18,511 bases of DNA, taken from contig NZ_JANYGJ010000202.1 of NCBI RefSeq assembly GCF_025362455.1, forward strand, positions 1-18,511, given 5' to 3'. Made by a program: the position numbers and the translations under genes. Positions 1 through 8,536 of the stretch are shown one piece after another. The notes under the pieces were generated by a model that was given only the letters and a program-made list of their open reading frames with translations, did not search any database and was not told the DNA's origin. Position 1 is the stretch's first letter. Each line of letters opens with the position of its first letter. The stretch is from Deinococcus sp. (GTDB lineage: Bacteria; Deinococcota; Deinococci; Deinococcales; Deinococcaceae).

Positions 1-333
1 GGTTGGGGTGGGGACATGGCGTCACTGAGCTGGCTGGGCGGTTGACAGTTAGGTTGCGTTGATTAGAGCAGATGTCATAAAAAGACCCTTTTTATGACCG
101 AGCGGAGCGAGTAGTTTTGACTGAGCAGGACGCAGAATGGAGGCGCGGGGAGGCTGTTTTCCCCGTGGCGTAATTCGGAGTACTGCTCTAGGGCTTTGGC
201 ACGTTGCCAATGCGTCTGCCCGCTGGCCGCTCCGTTCACGACGAGTGCTTGCACAGGGGCGCTGCGCAGCAGCGGGGTGAGGGGTCAAAGCGCATGTCCT
301 CTCTTTTCCCACTTCCCACAACCCACTTCCCCT
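1..333. other. Intergenic stretch with one MITE copy
   Basis: No convincing gene lies in this stretch. It holds a MITE copy at 64-190. The 3' side (191-333) contains a short direct repeat CCCACTTCCC at about 308-330, just after the stop of the minus-strand gene ending at 334. The reading frames crossing it run through the MITE and show no recognisable protein. Confidence 0.5.
64..190 (-). mobile_element. MITE copy 1 (127 bp with flanking TA)
   Basis: This is one of three near-identical non-coding elements, inverted relative to the copies at 5610 and 5968. Its ends read TAGAGCAG and CTGCTCTA, so the terminal inverted repeat is AGAGCAG and each side is bounded by TA. That fits TA target duplication as in IS630/mariner-type mobilisation (family knowledge; the parent element is not seen here). 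It differs from the other copies at about two positions outside the hairpin. The internal 25-nt hairpin at 74-98 has an 11-bp stem GTCATAAAAAG and a 3-nt loop at 85-87; this loop is reverse-complemented relative to the other copies when the elements are aligned. It lies downstream of the minus-strand gene ending at 334. Confidence 0.8.
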
Positions 334-2181
334 CTACTCGCCCGGCGCGGCGCTCAGCAGCGGCTGAAAGCCCACCGCCACCCGCTCTCCGGCGCGGATG
401 AGGGTCATGGCGCCGTTGGGCAGCGGCATCACCAGCAGGTCGCGGACGGTGGCCGCAGGCAGACCGGGCATCACGGCGCACAGGTCGCCCTTGTAGTCGT
501 TGCGCAACGTCACCACCCGGCCCTTGACCTTCACGGTCAGCGGCTCGCCCCGGAAGATCAGCAGGGCGTGCTCCTCGCCGCTTTCGACTTCGGGCACGCC
601 AGCGCTGCTGATAATCGGCAGCGAGCCGACTTGCAGGCTGCGGCGGACCAGGTTGAGCAGGCTGTCGCTGGCCTCTTTGCTGAGCTGCAAGAAGGTGCGG
701 GCGTCTTCAAACGAGCGGCCCAGCGCCTCGTCCTCACCCTGAGAGGCGTAGGAGAGCAGGGTCTGGGCGCCCTGGCGGGCGAAGGTCAGCAGGGTTTCGG
801 GCGGGGCGGCGCTGTAGCGGGCCGCGCTCTCCACCGAGACCTTCTCAGGGTTGATCTCGTTGCCGCGCAGCCGCTGGGCAGCGGCGCGGGCGAGCCGCAG
901 GTGGGCATACGCCTGGCCGGGTTCGAGCAGCGAGGCGGTGAGCCGGGCTTCGAGTGAGAGGGGAAAAAGGTCGGTGTGTGAAACGGGACGCAGTTCCAGG
1001 GCCATATCTTCTCCGTTGAGTACCAGCCGCACCGGCTGACCGCCCAGTTGACTTTCGGCCACCGGGCGCCGGGCCGAGAGCCGCACGATGTTCGTGCTCT
1101 CGCTGCTGCCCACGCCGCCGTCGCTCAGGCGAACTTCCCAGCCGGTTTCCGCATCGAGCTTGCTCAATGTTACCGGCTTCCAGGCGACCAGTTGCGAACG
1201 CCAGGTGGTCTGTTCGCCACCGGGCAGGTGAATGGCCAGCGACAGCGACTGTTTGCCGGGCTCGGAGAGGCGCAGCGACTGACCGCGTGAAAACAGCAGG
1301 CCGTCGAGCAGCGGCCACTCCGGCCCCTGACCGCCGCTGCTGCGCGGAATAATGCCCTCCAGAAAAGCCAGCAGATGCCCGGCAGCCTCGCGAATGGGGG
1401 CCTGCTCGGCGGCGGAGCGCGGGGCGTCCGGTCCCTGCTGGAGCGCCTGAATCAGCGCGGCCTTGACGTCATTGCTGAGCTGGTCGCGCTCGGCGGCCTG
1501 AACGCGGGCGTCCATCACGTCGGCGTTGCCTGAGCGCGGAAACGGCGCGGTGACCAGATCGCTCAGCGCCGTGCGGACCTGCAAGTAGCGCTCCGGCAGC
1601 TCTCCGGCCTGGACGCTGAGCTGCTCGGCCAGGCTGGTCAGCACCTGGGCGGCGATTTCCGGGCGGTGCAGCGACGAAAAGGCGTCGTTGAGCGGCGGGA
1701 CCGCCGTGCCGGGGGCGCCGCGCTCCAGGTTCTCGGTCAGCGCGAAGGCCAGGCGCAGGGTCGAGAGCCGGGGTTCGCGCAGCCAGATGCGGGCCTGCAA
1801 CTTGGCCTGGCTCAGCAGCTCGGCGTGATACAGCCCGGCCCGCAGGCGGCTGAGCACGTCCCACTCGTTGCGCTCGCCCTGCTGGATGGGGGCCTGAATC
1901 ACGCCCTCTTCGAGTTGCAAGTCGCTGAGGTTCAGGTTCATGTTGTCCAGACCCTGCTCACCGCCGCCTTGCAGGGCTATCGGCGCGGTGGCGGCGGCAG
2001 AGCAGGCCCGCCAGATCCGGTCCGCCGTGCGGATACGGCGCATCATCGAGGCGTCCTGTACGTCGCTCAGCAGCCGCTCGCGCAGATCGTTCAGCGAGCG
2101 CTTGCCGCCTTTGGGCTCGGCCCCCCGCTGCATGTCTGCCACCTTGTACTCGAAGAGTTCGACCAGTTCCGCGTCCTGCAT
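334..2181 (-). CDS. Large hypothetical protein (615 aa)
   Basis: The family is not recognised. The N-terminal half (about residues 1-270) looks helical and charged. The C-terminal half has several strand-rich blocks rich in V/L/G. There is no signal peptide, membrane span, nucleotide-binding motif or cysteine cluster. The frame is open from GTG at 2184 followed directly by ATG at 2181. I prefer the ATG, because a TATACT box ends 8 nt before it (5 nt before the GTG) and a GAGG lies between. Synonymous third positions are strongly GC, like its neighbours, which supports real coding. It is divergent from the membrane Ser/Thr kinase gene, so it could be functionally linked to or a substrate of that kinase, but this is inference from position only. 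Confidence 0.8.
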   Translation of the reverse strand: MQDAELVELFEYKVADMQRGAEPKGGKRSLNDLRERLLSDVQDASMMRRIRTADRIWRACSAAATAPIALQGGGEQGLDNMNLNLSDLQLEEGVIQAPIQQGERNEWDVLSRLRAGLYHAELLSQAKLQARIWLREPRLSTLRLAFALTENLERGAPGTAVPPLNDAFSSLHRPEIAAQVLTSLAEQLSVQAGELPERYLQVRTALSDLVTAPFPRSGNADVMDARVQAAERDQLSNDVKAALIQALQQGPDAPRSAAEQAPIREAAGHLLAFLEGIIPRSSGGQGPEWPLLDGLLFSRGQSLRLSEPGKQSLSLAIHLPGGEQTTWRSQLVAWKPVTLSKLDAETGWEVRLSDGGVGSSESTNIVRLSARRPVAESQLGGQPVRLVLNGEDMALELRPVSHTDLFPLSLEARLTASLLEPGQAYAHLRLARAAAQRLRGNEINPEKVSVESAARYSAAPPETLLTFARQGAQTLLSYASQGEDEALGRSFEDARTFLQLSKEASDSLLNLVRRSLQVGSLPIISSAGVPEVESGEEHALLIFRGEPLTVKVKGRVVTLRNDYKGDLCAVMPGLPAATVRDLLVMPLPNGAMTLIRAGERVAVGFQPLLSAAPGE

Positions 2182-2186
2182 CACGC

Positions 2187-2222
2187 CTCAGTATAAAAGC
2201 CCTTAAAGCACAGAATTATAAT
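2187..2222 (-). promoter_or_regulatory. Promoter region of the 615-aa gene
   Basis: On the minus strand a TATACT hexamer (2195-2190) sits 5-8 nt before the two candidate start codons, a layout for leaderless transcription. A perfect TATAAT lies further upstream (2220-2215), and because the site is palindromic it also reads TATAAT on the plus strand (2217-2222). It could therefore serve either divergent gene. No strong -35 match is visible for either. Confidence 0.35.
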
Positions 2223-2314
2223 CGCCGCGCCAGGAGCGCCAAAACCGAAGAAATCCGGCGCGCGGCGCGGCGTGTCAGGGCAGCGTGAGACTCCGGGCGA
2301 TATAACGGTAGGAC

Positions 2315-2377
2315 ATGGACGCCTCCGCTCTGACTGTTCCCGCTCCTCCGCTCCGCACTGCGCAGTACGGGCCGTGA
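2315..2377 (+). CDS. Possible 20-codon leader ORF upstream of the kinase
   Basis: An ATG at 2315 opens a 20-codon frame ending in a TGA that overlaps the kinase GTG (2374) as GTGA. A TATAAC hexamer (2301-2306) ends 8 nt before the ATG, so a transcript could begin at or next to this ATG. Stop/start overlap suggests translational coupling. The alternative is that a single-base shift separates an original N-terminus from the kinase frame, which differs by one base. Nothing in the peptide itself (proline- and alanine-rich) indicates function. Confidence 0.3.
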   Translation: MDASALTVPAPPLRTAQYGP

Positions 2378-4419
2378 GCGTCTTCGTTACCACCGTATTG
2401 CTGGTGTCGCTCTTCGTGGTGGCCGCGCTGCTGCTGATCCGCCCCGGCGAGCGGGTGCTGGCCGCGCTGCTGGCCCTCAGCCTGCTGGTCATCGGCGTGC
2501 TGGTGGCGCTGGGCGGCTCCGTCGAACGCGCTCAGGGCCTGCTGGTGGTCGCCCTGGCCCTCGGTGCGGGCTCGTTTCTGCGGCTGGGCAGTGAGGCCGC
2601 GCCGCATCCTTTACGCCCCAGCAAGGTCAGCAAGGTCAGCCGCACCGCGCCGCTGACGGCCACCCAGATCAAGAACCCGACCCGGCGCAACATCACGCTG
2701 TCGGGCACGGTGGCCGATCTCAAATTCGCCGATTACGAGCTGCTCGACCGTATCGGCATCGGCGGCATGGGCAGCGTCTACCGCGCCCGGCGCAAATCCG
2801 ACGGGCGCACCGTGGCCCTGAAAGTGCCGCAGGAAAAGTACCTGGCCGACGCCAAGTTCGTCAAGAGATTTTACCGCGAGGCCGAGGTGCTCAAGCGGTT
2901 TAACCACCCCAACATCGTGCGGGTCTACGATTACCGCTCCCAGGGCGACGAGTACTACATCGCCATGGAGTTCCTCGACGGCGAGAGCCTGGAAGCCCTG
3001 CTCGAAAACAAGCAGCCCGCCTTCGCCGACACCGTGCAGATTATCCGCGCCCTGGCCGACGCGCTGAGGCACATCCACGCCCAGAACGTCGTTCACCGCG
3101 ACATCAAGCCCGCCAACGTGATGGTGCTGCGCGGCGCCATTCAGGACGGCAAACTGCGCGAGGGCGGCGTCAAACTGATGGATTTCGGCATCGCGGTGGG
3201 CAAGGTGCTGACCCGCCTGACCATGACTGGGGCGCGGGTCGGCACTCCCATCTACATGGCGCCGGAGCAGGCTAAGGGCAACCGGGTGGACGCCCGGAGT
3301 GATGTTTACTCGCTGGGGCTGCTGGCCTACGAGATGGTCACCGGCCAGACCGCCTTCCGGGGCAGCTACGAGGCGGTGGTGCATCAGCAGATTTTCGAGT
3401 CGCCCAAGCCGCCCAAGCAGGTCCGGCTGGAGGTGCCGGGCAAGCTCAACGACCTGGTGCTGAACATGATCGAAAAAGACCCCGCCCTGCGCCCCTCGCT
3501 CGACGACGTGATCGGTCGCCTCGACGCCGGGGTGCTCAGCGACGAGACCTTCAACGACCCTTACGCCCTGGCCATGAGCGTGCAGGAAAAGCGCGGCAGC
3601 CTGAGACTCCTCGACCTGAGGGGCAAGCTGCGCCTGAGCCTGCGCGACCTGACCGGCGACAATGCCCTCCCATCGGCCCCCAACGCACTCGCCAGCGACG
3701 ACGACGGCAACCTGTACCTCAGCATTCAGGAATTTCGCCAGGGCAAGAGCGGGGCGCTGGTGCGCAAGCTCTCGCCGGATGGCCGTGAGCTGCTGGCCTT
3801 CGGCGCCTACGGTCTGGGCGAGAATGAGCTGCTCCAGCCGATCAGCATGGCGGTCTGCGGCGGCTCGCTGTTCGTCCTCGACGGCGAATCGCACCACGTG
3901 GTCGTCTTCGATTCGCAGGGCCGCTACCAGCGCCGCTTCGGTGGGCGCGGTCAGGGTTTAGGCCGCTTCGAGAAACCGCGCGCCGTCGCCGCCACCGCTC
4001 AGGGCCATATCTACGTGCTCGACAGCGGCAACCGCCAGGTCCAGCGCTTCACGCCGCAGGGCGAGTACGTCTCGCGCTACGCCTTCCGGATGGACCGCAC
4101 CAGCGACGAGCTGCGCCCCCTCCAGGGCCTCGGCGTGGACGCCCAGGGCACGGTCTACATCGTCGACGGCGTGGCGGGTAAAGTCCGCAAGATCGAGGCG
4201 GACGGCACGCCCGGCAACACCTTCGCCCTCGATTCCCTGGTCGGCGAGTCCAGCGAGGCGCCCTGGCTGATGCAGGTCAGCCCCGAAGGCCACCTCTACA
4301 CCGTGCGCCAGGGCGGCCAGGTGCTGCGCACCTACAGCTCGGTGGGCGACCTGCTCAGCAGCAACGACATGTACGCGCCCGTCCAGGCGATCTCGATGGT
4401 GATGCGCCCGCTGGACTGA
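2374..4419 (+). CDS. Membrane Ser/Thr protein kinase with C-terminal NHL-type propeller
   Basis: This is a Hanks-type kinase. Starting at GTG 2374 (681 aa), residues 1-75 hold about three hydrophobic segments. The kinase domain covers about 118-390, with glycine-rich loop GIGGMGSVY, lysine K150 in VALKV, catalytic HRDIKPAN (D243), metal-binding DFG (D270), and GTPIYMAPEQ in the activation segment, so all key residues are present. From about residue 432 to the end there are repeated blocks of the form GxxYVxDxxNxxVQxFxxxG, typical of NHL/beta-propeller sensors. Family knowledge: the domain pair resembles mycobacterial PknD, but there the membrane helix lies between kinase and propeller. Here the membrane part is N-terminal, so kinase and propeller would lie on the same side of the membrane. 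An in-frame GTG at 2272 is possible, but its extra 34 residues are not hydrophobic and resemble no domain. Confidence 0.92.
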   Translation: MSVFVTTVLLVSLFVVAALLLIRPGERVLAALLALSLLVIGVLVALGGSVERAQGLLVVALALGAGSFLRLGSEAAPHPLRPSKVSKVSRTAPLTATQIKNPTRRNITLSGTVADLKFADYELLDRIGIGGMGSVYRARRKSDGRTVALKVPQEKYLADAKFVKRFYREAEVLKRFNHPNIVRVYDYRSQGDEYYIAMEFLDGESLEALLENKQPAFADTVQIIRALADALRHIHAQNVVHRDIKPANVMVLRGAIQDGKLREGGVKLMDFGIAVGKVLTRLTMTGARVGTPIYMAPEQAKGNRVDARSDVYSLGLLAYEMVTGQTAFRGSYEAVVHQQIFESPKPPKQVRLEVPGKLNDLVLNMIEKDPALRPSLDDVIGRLDAGVLSDETFNDPYALAMSVQEKRGSLRLLDLRGKLRLSLRDLTGDNALPSAPNALASDDDGNLYLSIQEFRQGKSGALVRKLSPDGRELLAFGAYGLGENELLQPISMAVCGGSLFVLDGESHHVVVFDSQGRYQRRFGGRGQGLGRFEKPRAVAATAQGHIYVLDSGNRQVQRFTPQGEYVSRYAFRMDRTSDELRPLQGLGVDAQGTVYIVDGVAGKVRKIEADGTPGNTFALDSLVGESSEAPWLMQVSPEGHLYTVRQGGQVLRTYSSVGDLLSSNDMYAPVQAISMVMRPLD

Positions 4420-4452
4420 ACGAAGCGCTGGACTCTGTAAAGATTCTGGCGG

Positions 4453-4486
4453 TTGTCAGGCTAGCTTACGATGATATTATATCTAT
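4453..4486 (+). promoter_or_regulatory. Promoter with leaderless start for the AT-rich gene
   Basis: TTGTCA (4453-4458) and TATTAT (4475-4480) are separated by 16 bp, close to the sigma-70-type consensus. The ATG begins 6 nt after the -10 box, so the transcript would start at or next to the start codon. There is no Shine-Dalgarno sequence between them. Confidence 0.6.
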
Positions 4487-4921
4487 ATGGATATAAAAGT
4501 ATTTAAAATTAAAGCTGGTTTCAGAATTTTTGTGCTTGCATCTACTCTTCTATGGGTGTATATATCATATAGTGATCCATACGCAAAAGTAAACCATCTT
4601 CGATTACCTCTATCAATTGGATTAGGTGCTTTTTTGCTCCTCCTCTCACTTTTTTCAAGTACATGTAAAATTATGGTCGATAGAGAAAAAGTAGTATATA
4701 AATCTCTGTTCAAAGAGTGGCGAGTTGATATAGCTCGTCTTAAGAGGGTCCAATTTCTTCCGTATAGCAGCGGCAAAACTATGATGTTGACCGATAGGGG
4801 AGGTGTCGAGAGGTCAGTGGAATTACCTATTACGATCAACTGGGAATCTGGCTCGCGTTGCGAGATGGACTATGGTTTCACTATCCTCACAGAAAGCTAC
4901 CAAAGATTCCATTTTACATAG
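4487..4921 (+). CDS. Small membrane protein with PH-like domain, AT-rich, probably acquired
   Basis: The protein is 144 aa. Two hydrophobic helices (about residues 10-28 and 42-59) are followed by a strand-rich part of the form KIMVDREKVVYKSLFKEW...IARLKRVQFLP. That resembles bacterial PH-like (bPH/DUF304-type) domains, which often follow two N-terminal helices. The assignment rests on pattern and no exact family is claimed. Base use is strikingly different from the neighbours: many A/T-ending codons and AGA/ATA/TTA codons, in a window where other genes are GC-rich. This suggests recent transfer. It sits alone between the kinase gene and a convergent gene and has its own promoter. Confidence 0.7.
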   Translation: MDIKVFKIKAGFRIFVLASTLLWVYISYSDPYAKVNHLRLPLSIGLGAFLLLLSLFSSTCKIMVDREKVVYKSLFKEWRVDIARLKRVQFLPYSSGKTMMLTDRGGVERSVELPITINWESGSRCEMDYGFTILTESYQRFHFT

Positions 4922-4949
4922 ATTTTGAGCTCGATTAACTGTTCCCGGC

Positions 4950-5486
4950 TCAGCGCTTGACGATCCGCGCAGTCCAGCCTGCTCCGGCAGCTACGGCCAG
5001 CACGGCGATCTGGGGCACCTCGGCGGGCACGTAGCGGTTGCCCTCGATGCGCACGGAGGCCAGGGTCTTCTCGGCGCCTGCTCCGCTGCGGCACAGGTCG
5101 CTCAGTTGCTCAAGCCAGGCGACGGCGCGGCGTGACGGGCCTGAAACGCTCAGTGTTCCCGCTGGCAATTCACGGCGCTCCCGCTGAACCATGAACGAGG
5201 TGCGCTCCAGCAGGGTGGTGCTGTGACCGACGTAGCTGTAGGCGTGGCACTCGGCGGCCAGTTCCCGCTCGGTATTCAGGACCAGGTGGGCGGTCTCGAA
5301 CAGCGCCTGGCCGTAGCGCTGGCCCTGCGGCGGCGCCCTGAAGACCCAGCCGCGTGTCGGGTGGCCCACGACGGCGTACCGTGTGCCCTGCTCGTACGCT
5401 GCGGCGTACTGGCTGATGTGAACAGGCGTGAAGGCCAGCACGCCGCTGAGCGCAGCGATCACGAAGGGCACAACCGGGCGTAACAT
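4950..5486 (-). CDS. Hypothetical membrane or exported protein (178 aa)
   Basis: The family is not recognised. From ATG 5486 the N-terminus is a hydrophobic stretch (MLRPVVPFVIAALSGVLAF) acting as signal anchor or signal peptide. The C-terminus has a second hydrophobic segment (about residues 157-172) ending in basic residues. The middle is polar, with two cysteines (about C83 and C130). The ATG at 5486 is chosen over the GTG at 5525 because a TACCGT box lies exactly 6 nt before it and the protein then begins with the hydrophobic segment. It is convergent with the AT-rich gene (28 nt between stops). Confidence 0.65.
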   Translation of the reverse strand: MLRPVVPFVIAALSGVLAFTPVHISQYAAAYEQGTRYAVVGHPTRGWVFRAPPQGQRYGQALFETAHLVLNTERELAAECHAYSYVGHSTTLLERTSFMVQRERRELPAGTLSVSGPSRRAVAWLEQLSDLCRSGAGAEKTLASVRIEGNRYVPAEVPQIAVLAVAAGAGWTARIVKR

Positions 5487-5498
5487 GCCCACACGGTA
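5487..5498 (-). promoter_or_regulatory. TANNNT box 6 nt before ATG (leaderless type)
   Basis: TACCGT at 5498-5493 on the minus strand is followed by a 6-nt spacer and ATG at 5486. No convincing -35 is seen. Confidence 0.35.
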
Positions 5499-5531
5499 GG
5501 CGCCGGGCGCTTTCGCAATTCGCACAAGCCC

Positions 5532-5555
5532 AGTGGATTAAGCAGTGGATCAGGC
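5532..5555 (+). repeat. 12-bp imperfect tandem duplication
   Basis: AGTGGATTAAGC (5532-5543) is followed directly by AGTGGATCAGGC (5544-5555), with two differences. It lies in the non-coding gap upstream of the 178-aa gene. No function is evident. Confidence 0.6.
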
Positions 5556-5609
5556 AGTGCAAATCAAACTTCCTGAATCCAGGGCCAGGTTCTCAGCGAA
5601 ATCGGTGCT

Positions 5610-5736
5610 TAGAGCAGTACTCCGAATTACACCACGGGGAAAACAGCCTCCCCGCGCCTCCATTCTGCGTTCTGCTCAGTCAAAACTACTCGCTCCGCTC
5701 GGTCATAAAAAGACCCTTTTTATGACATCTGCTCTA
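5610..5736 (+). mobile_element. MITE copy 2 (127 bp with flanking TA)
   Basis: It has the same length and the same ends (TAGAGCAG...CTGCTCTA) as copies 1 and 3, and the same orientation as copy 3. Differences from copy 3 are confined to about two bases near the left end (GAATTACACC versus GAATGACGCC). The hairpin is at 5702-5726 with loop ACC (5713-5715). A second, GC-rich partial stem GGGG...CCCC lies near the left end. The right end overlaps the stop codon of the 58-aa gene. No protein is encoded. Confidence 0.85.
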
Positions 5737-5910
5737 GATGAACAGCGGCGCTTCCGGGTCTTCGCTTCTCACGGTGTCGCGGGGCGGGCGCGACAGCATC
5801 CAGGCGGCCACACCCACGCCGATCAGCACGCCTAGCGCCACCAGCAGCGCGGTGGTGTTCTGGTGTTCACGAATGGCGGACTCCAGGTCGTTGTCCAGTC
5901 GAAGGCTCAT
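5734..5910 (-). CDS. Small single-span membrane protein (58 aa)
   Basis: The ATG at 5910 begins MSLRLDNDLESAIREHQ, a short polar N-terminal part. One transmembrane helix follows (about residues 20-39, ALLVALGVLIGVGVAAWMLS), then a short tail ending in PLFI. The start is supported by TATGGT (5922-5917) exactly 6 nt upstream, and GAGG also lies in the spacer. The gene lies between MITE copies 2 and 3. Its TAG stop is formed by the TA at the edge of copy 2. Removing the element and one TA would give TAA at the same codon, so the insertion did not change the protein length. Function is unknown. Confidence 0.7.
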   Translation of the reverse strand: MSLRLDNDLESAIREHQNTTALLVALGVLIGVGVAAWMLSRPPRDTVRSEDPEAPLFI

Positions 5911-5922
5911 GGCCTCACCATA
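5911..5922 (-). promoter_or_regulatory. TANNNT box 6 nt before ATG (leaderless type)
   Basis: TATGGT (5922-5917, minus strand) is followed by GAGGCC and then ATG at 5910. No clear -35 box is seen in the 57 bp between the box and MITE copy 3. Confidence 0.35.
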
Positions 5923-5967
5923 GCAAATCGGGCGTTGCGGGGCCGTTCCCTGGCGTTAGGCGAAGGT

Positions 5968-6094
5968 TAGAGCAGTACTCCGAATGACGCCACGGGGAAA
6001 ACAGCCTCCCCGCGCCTCCATTCTGCGTTCTGCTCAGTCAAAACTACTCGCTCCGCTCGGTCATAAAAAGACCCTTTTTATGACATCTGCTCTA
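5968..6094 (+). mobile_element. MITE copy 3 (127 bp with flanking TA)
   Basis: It has the same ends, length and orientation as copy 2. The hairpin is at 6060-6084 with loop ACC at 6071-6073. It begins 7 nt after the stop codon of the lysK-like gene (6104-6102, minus strand) and lies upstream of the 58-aa gene. It therefore separates these two same-strand genes and its hairpin could attenuate read-through (inference). Confidence 0.85.
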
Positions 6095-6101
6095 GAACTG
6101 C

Positions 6102-7226
<1,125 letters not shown>

Positions 7227-7230
7227 GCGC

Positions 7231-8406
7231 TTACTCTCTGGAACCGGCCACAGCCTGACCCAGCGCCGAGAGCAGCTTGAGCACCTCGGCCAGCACGTTC
7301 AGCGCCACGGCGGTCACGATGCCCATCGTCACGGTCCACAGCGCCGGAATCTGGCTGGCCTTGCCCTGGCGCCACAAAAAGTAGCCCATGCCCAGGGCGC
7401 CGAGAATCAGCACCACCGAGAGAATGCGCACGGTCATGCTCAGGCCGCCCACCGTCTGTGCCGAGCGAATCAGGCTGCTGGATTGCAGCGAGCGTTCCAG
7501 CGCCGTGGTGGGCGCGGCGGCCATATTGGGTGAATTCGGGCTGGACGCCGTTGGAACAGTAGCGGTACTTGCGGCAGGCCCAGCCGGTTTGACAGGCGTG
7601 CCGACCGGCAGCCGGGTCGGCGGAAGGCTCGGCGCGGGTGTGGCGGCTTTCGGCGCCTCGGCGGGGCGCGGCTGGTTGAAGGTGGGCGAGGCGCTGACGC
7701 TGAGCGGTTTGGCCGCTTCAATTCTGGTCGCTTCGGGCTTGCTCAGCTCCGGTCTGGGGGGCGCAGGCTGCGTTGGAGCCGCTGCCGGACCGGCTGACGC
7801 TGGATTGGCTGACGCCGGACTGGCTGGCAGACCGGCGGGCGGCGCCCCGACCCTGACCACGCGGGGCGCTTCGGGGCCGTCGGCGATCACGATGGGCGTG
7901 ACTGGACTGACCGGAGTTGGACTGACCGGAGTTGGACTGACCGGGACCGGGTTGACGGGTGACAGGTTGAGTGGACCGGGTGCGGCGGGGGTTGGGGCAA
8001 CCGGTGTCGGTGTGCTGGGGGCCGGTGTGCTGGGGGCCGGGCTGAACGTCTTGGCTTCACTGCTGGCCGGGGCGGTGGGCAGCGGCGAGGCGGGAAGCTG
8101 CTTGGCGCGGGCGGTGGTGTCGCGCACCGTTTGAAAAAAGCGCTGCACCCGGTTGGGGTCAAATCCCAGCAGCGAGGCGGTGATGGCCGTGCCGCCGGGC
8201 GCCTCGACGCGCAGGGTGCCCTGGTGGTCCGAGTGAATGCGGCTGATTTCGCGCAGCTTGACCTGGTTCAGCGGCCCACCGGTTTCGCCCTGGTAGAGCA
8301 GCGCCTGGGCGGTCAGGGCGAAGAATTGGTCGTCATGATCCAGGCTCGCCACCGGGGAATCCTGGATACCGACACGCTGGAGCGCTCCTAAAATACGGTC
8401 ATTCAT
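7231..8406 (-). CDS. PH-like domain protein with proline-rich linker and two C-terminal membrane helices
   Basis: The protein is 391 aa. ATG 8406 is chosen over an upstream in-frame start because AAGGAG lies 7 nt before it. Residues 1-100 form a compact domain (FALTAQALLYQGE, VKLREISRIHSD, LRVEAPGG) resembling bacterial PH-like domains. A long Pro/Ala/Ser/Thr-rich linker follows (about 105-315), with local repeats TPVSP and APSTP encoded by 15-bp tandem units (about 7907-7945 and 8010-8040, plus strand). Two hydrophobic helices lie near the C-terminus (about 325-345 and 353-378). The likely form is a membrane-tethered adaptor with a flexible cytosolic arm. It is 4 nt upstream of the lysK-like gene and probably co-transcribed with it, although no functional link is evident. 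Confidence 0.75.
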   Translation of the reverse strand: MNDRILGALQRVGIQDSPVASLDHDDQFFALTAQALLYQGETGGPLNQVKLREISRIHSDHQGTLRVEAPGGTAITASLLGFDPNRVQRFFQTVRDTTARAKQLPASPLPTAPASSEAKTFSPAPSTPAPSTPTPVAPTPAAPGPLNLSPVNPVPVSPTPVSPTPVSPVTPIVIADGPEAPRVVRVGAPPAGLPASPASANPASAGPAAAPTQPAPPRPELSKPEATRIEAAKPLSVSASPTFNQPRPAEAPKAATPAPSLPPTRLPVGTPVKPAGPAASTATVPTASSPNSPNMAAAPTTALERSLQSSSLIRSAQTVGGLSMTVRILSVVLILGALGMGYFLWRQGKASQIPALWTVTMGIVTAVALNVLAEVLKLLSALGQAVAGSRE

Positions 8407-8536
8407 GGCCAAACTCCTTGACGTCAATGGCGGTTACGTGTGTCAGCATACCCGACGCTGCTGAGAGTCGGCCACGCCCAAGGAAACTTCGCCCGCCCTT
8501 CACCCGCTTTAATGCTCCGGCGAGCCACACTGAACC

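Noticed and set aside
2611..3897. 428-codon open frame antisense to the kinase
   Set aside because: It is a shadow frame produced by GC-rich codons. Its composition is low-complexity (H/V/Q/G) and it opposes a kinase with all catalytic motifs.
5545..5835. Open frame running through MITE copy 2
   Set aside because: It crosses a non-coding repeat and the antisense of the 58-aa gene and has no recognisable protein.
7388..8134. 248-codon glycine-rich frame opposite the PH-like gene
   Set aside because: It is the antisense of the proline-rich linker, so the Gly repeats mirror Pro codons. The opposite strand has a good start and domains.
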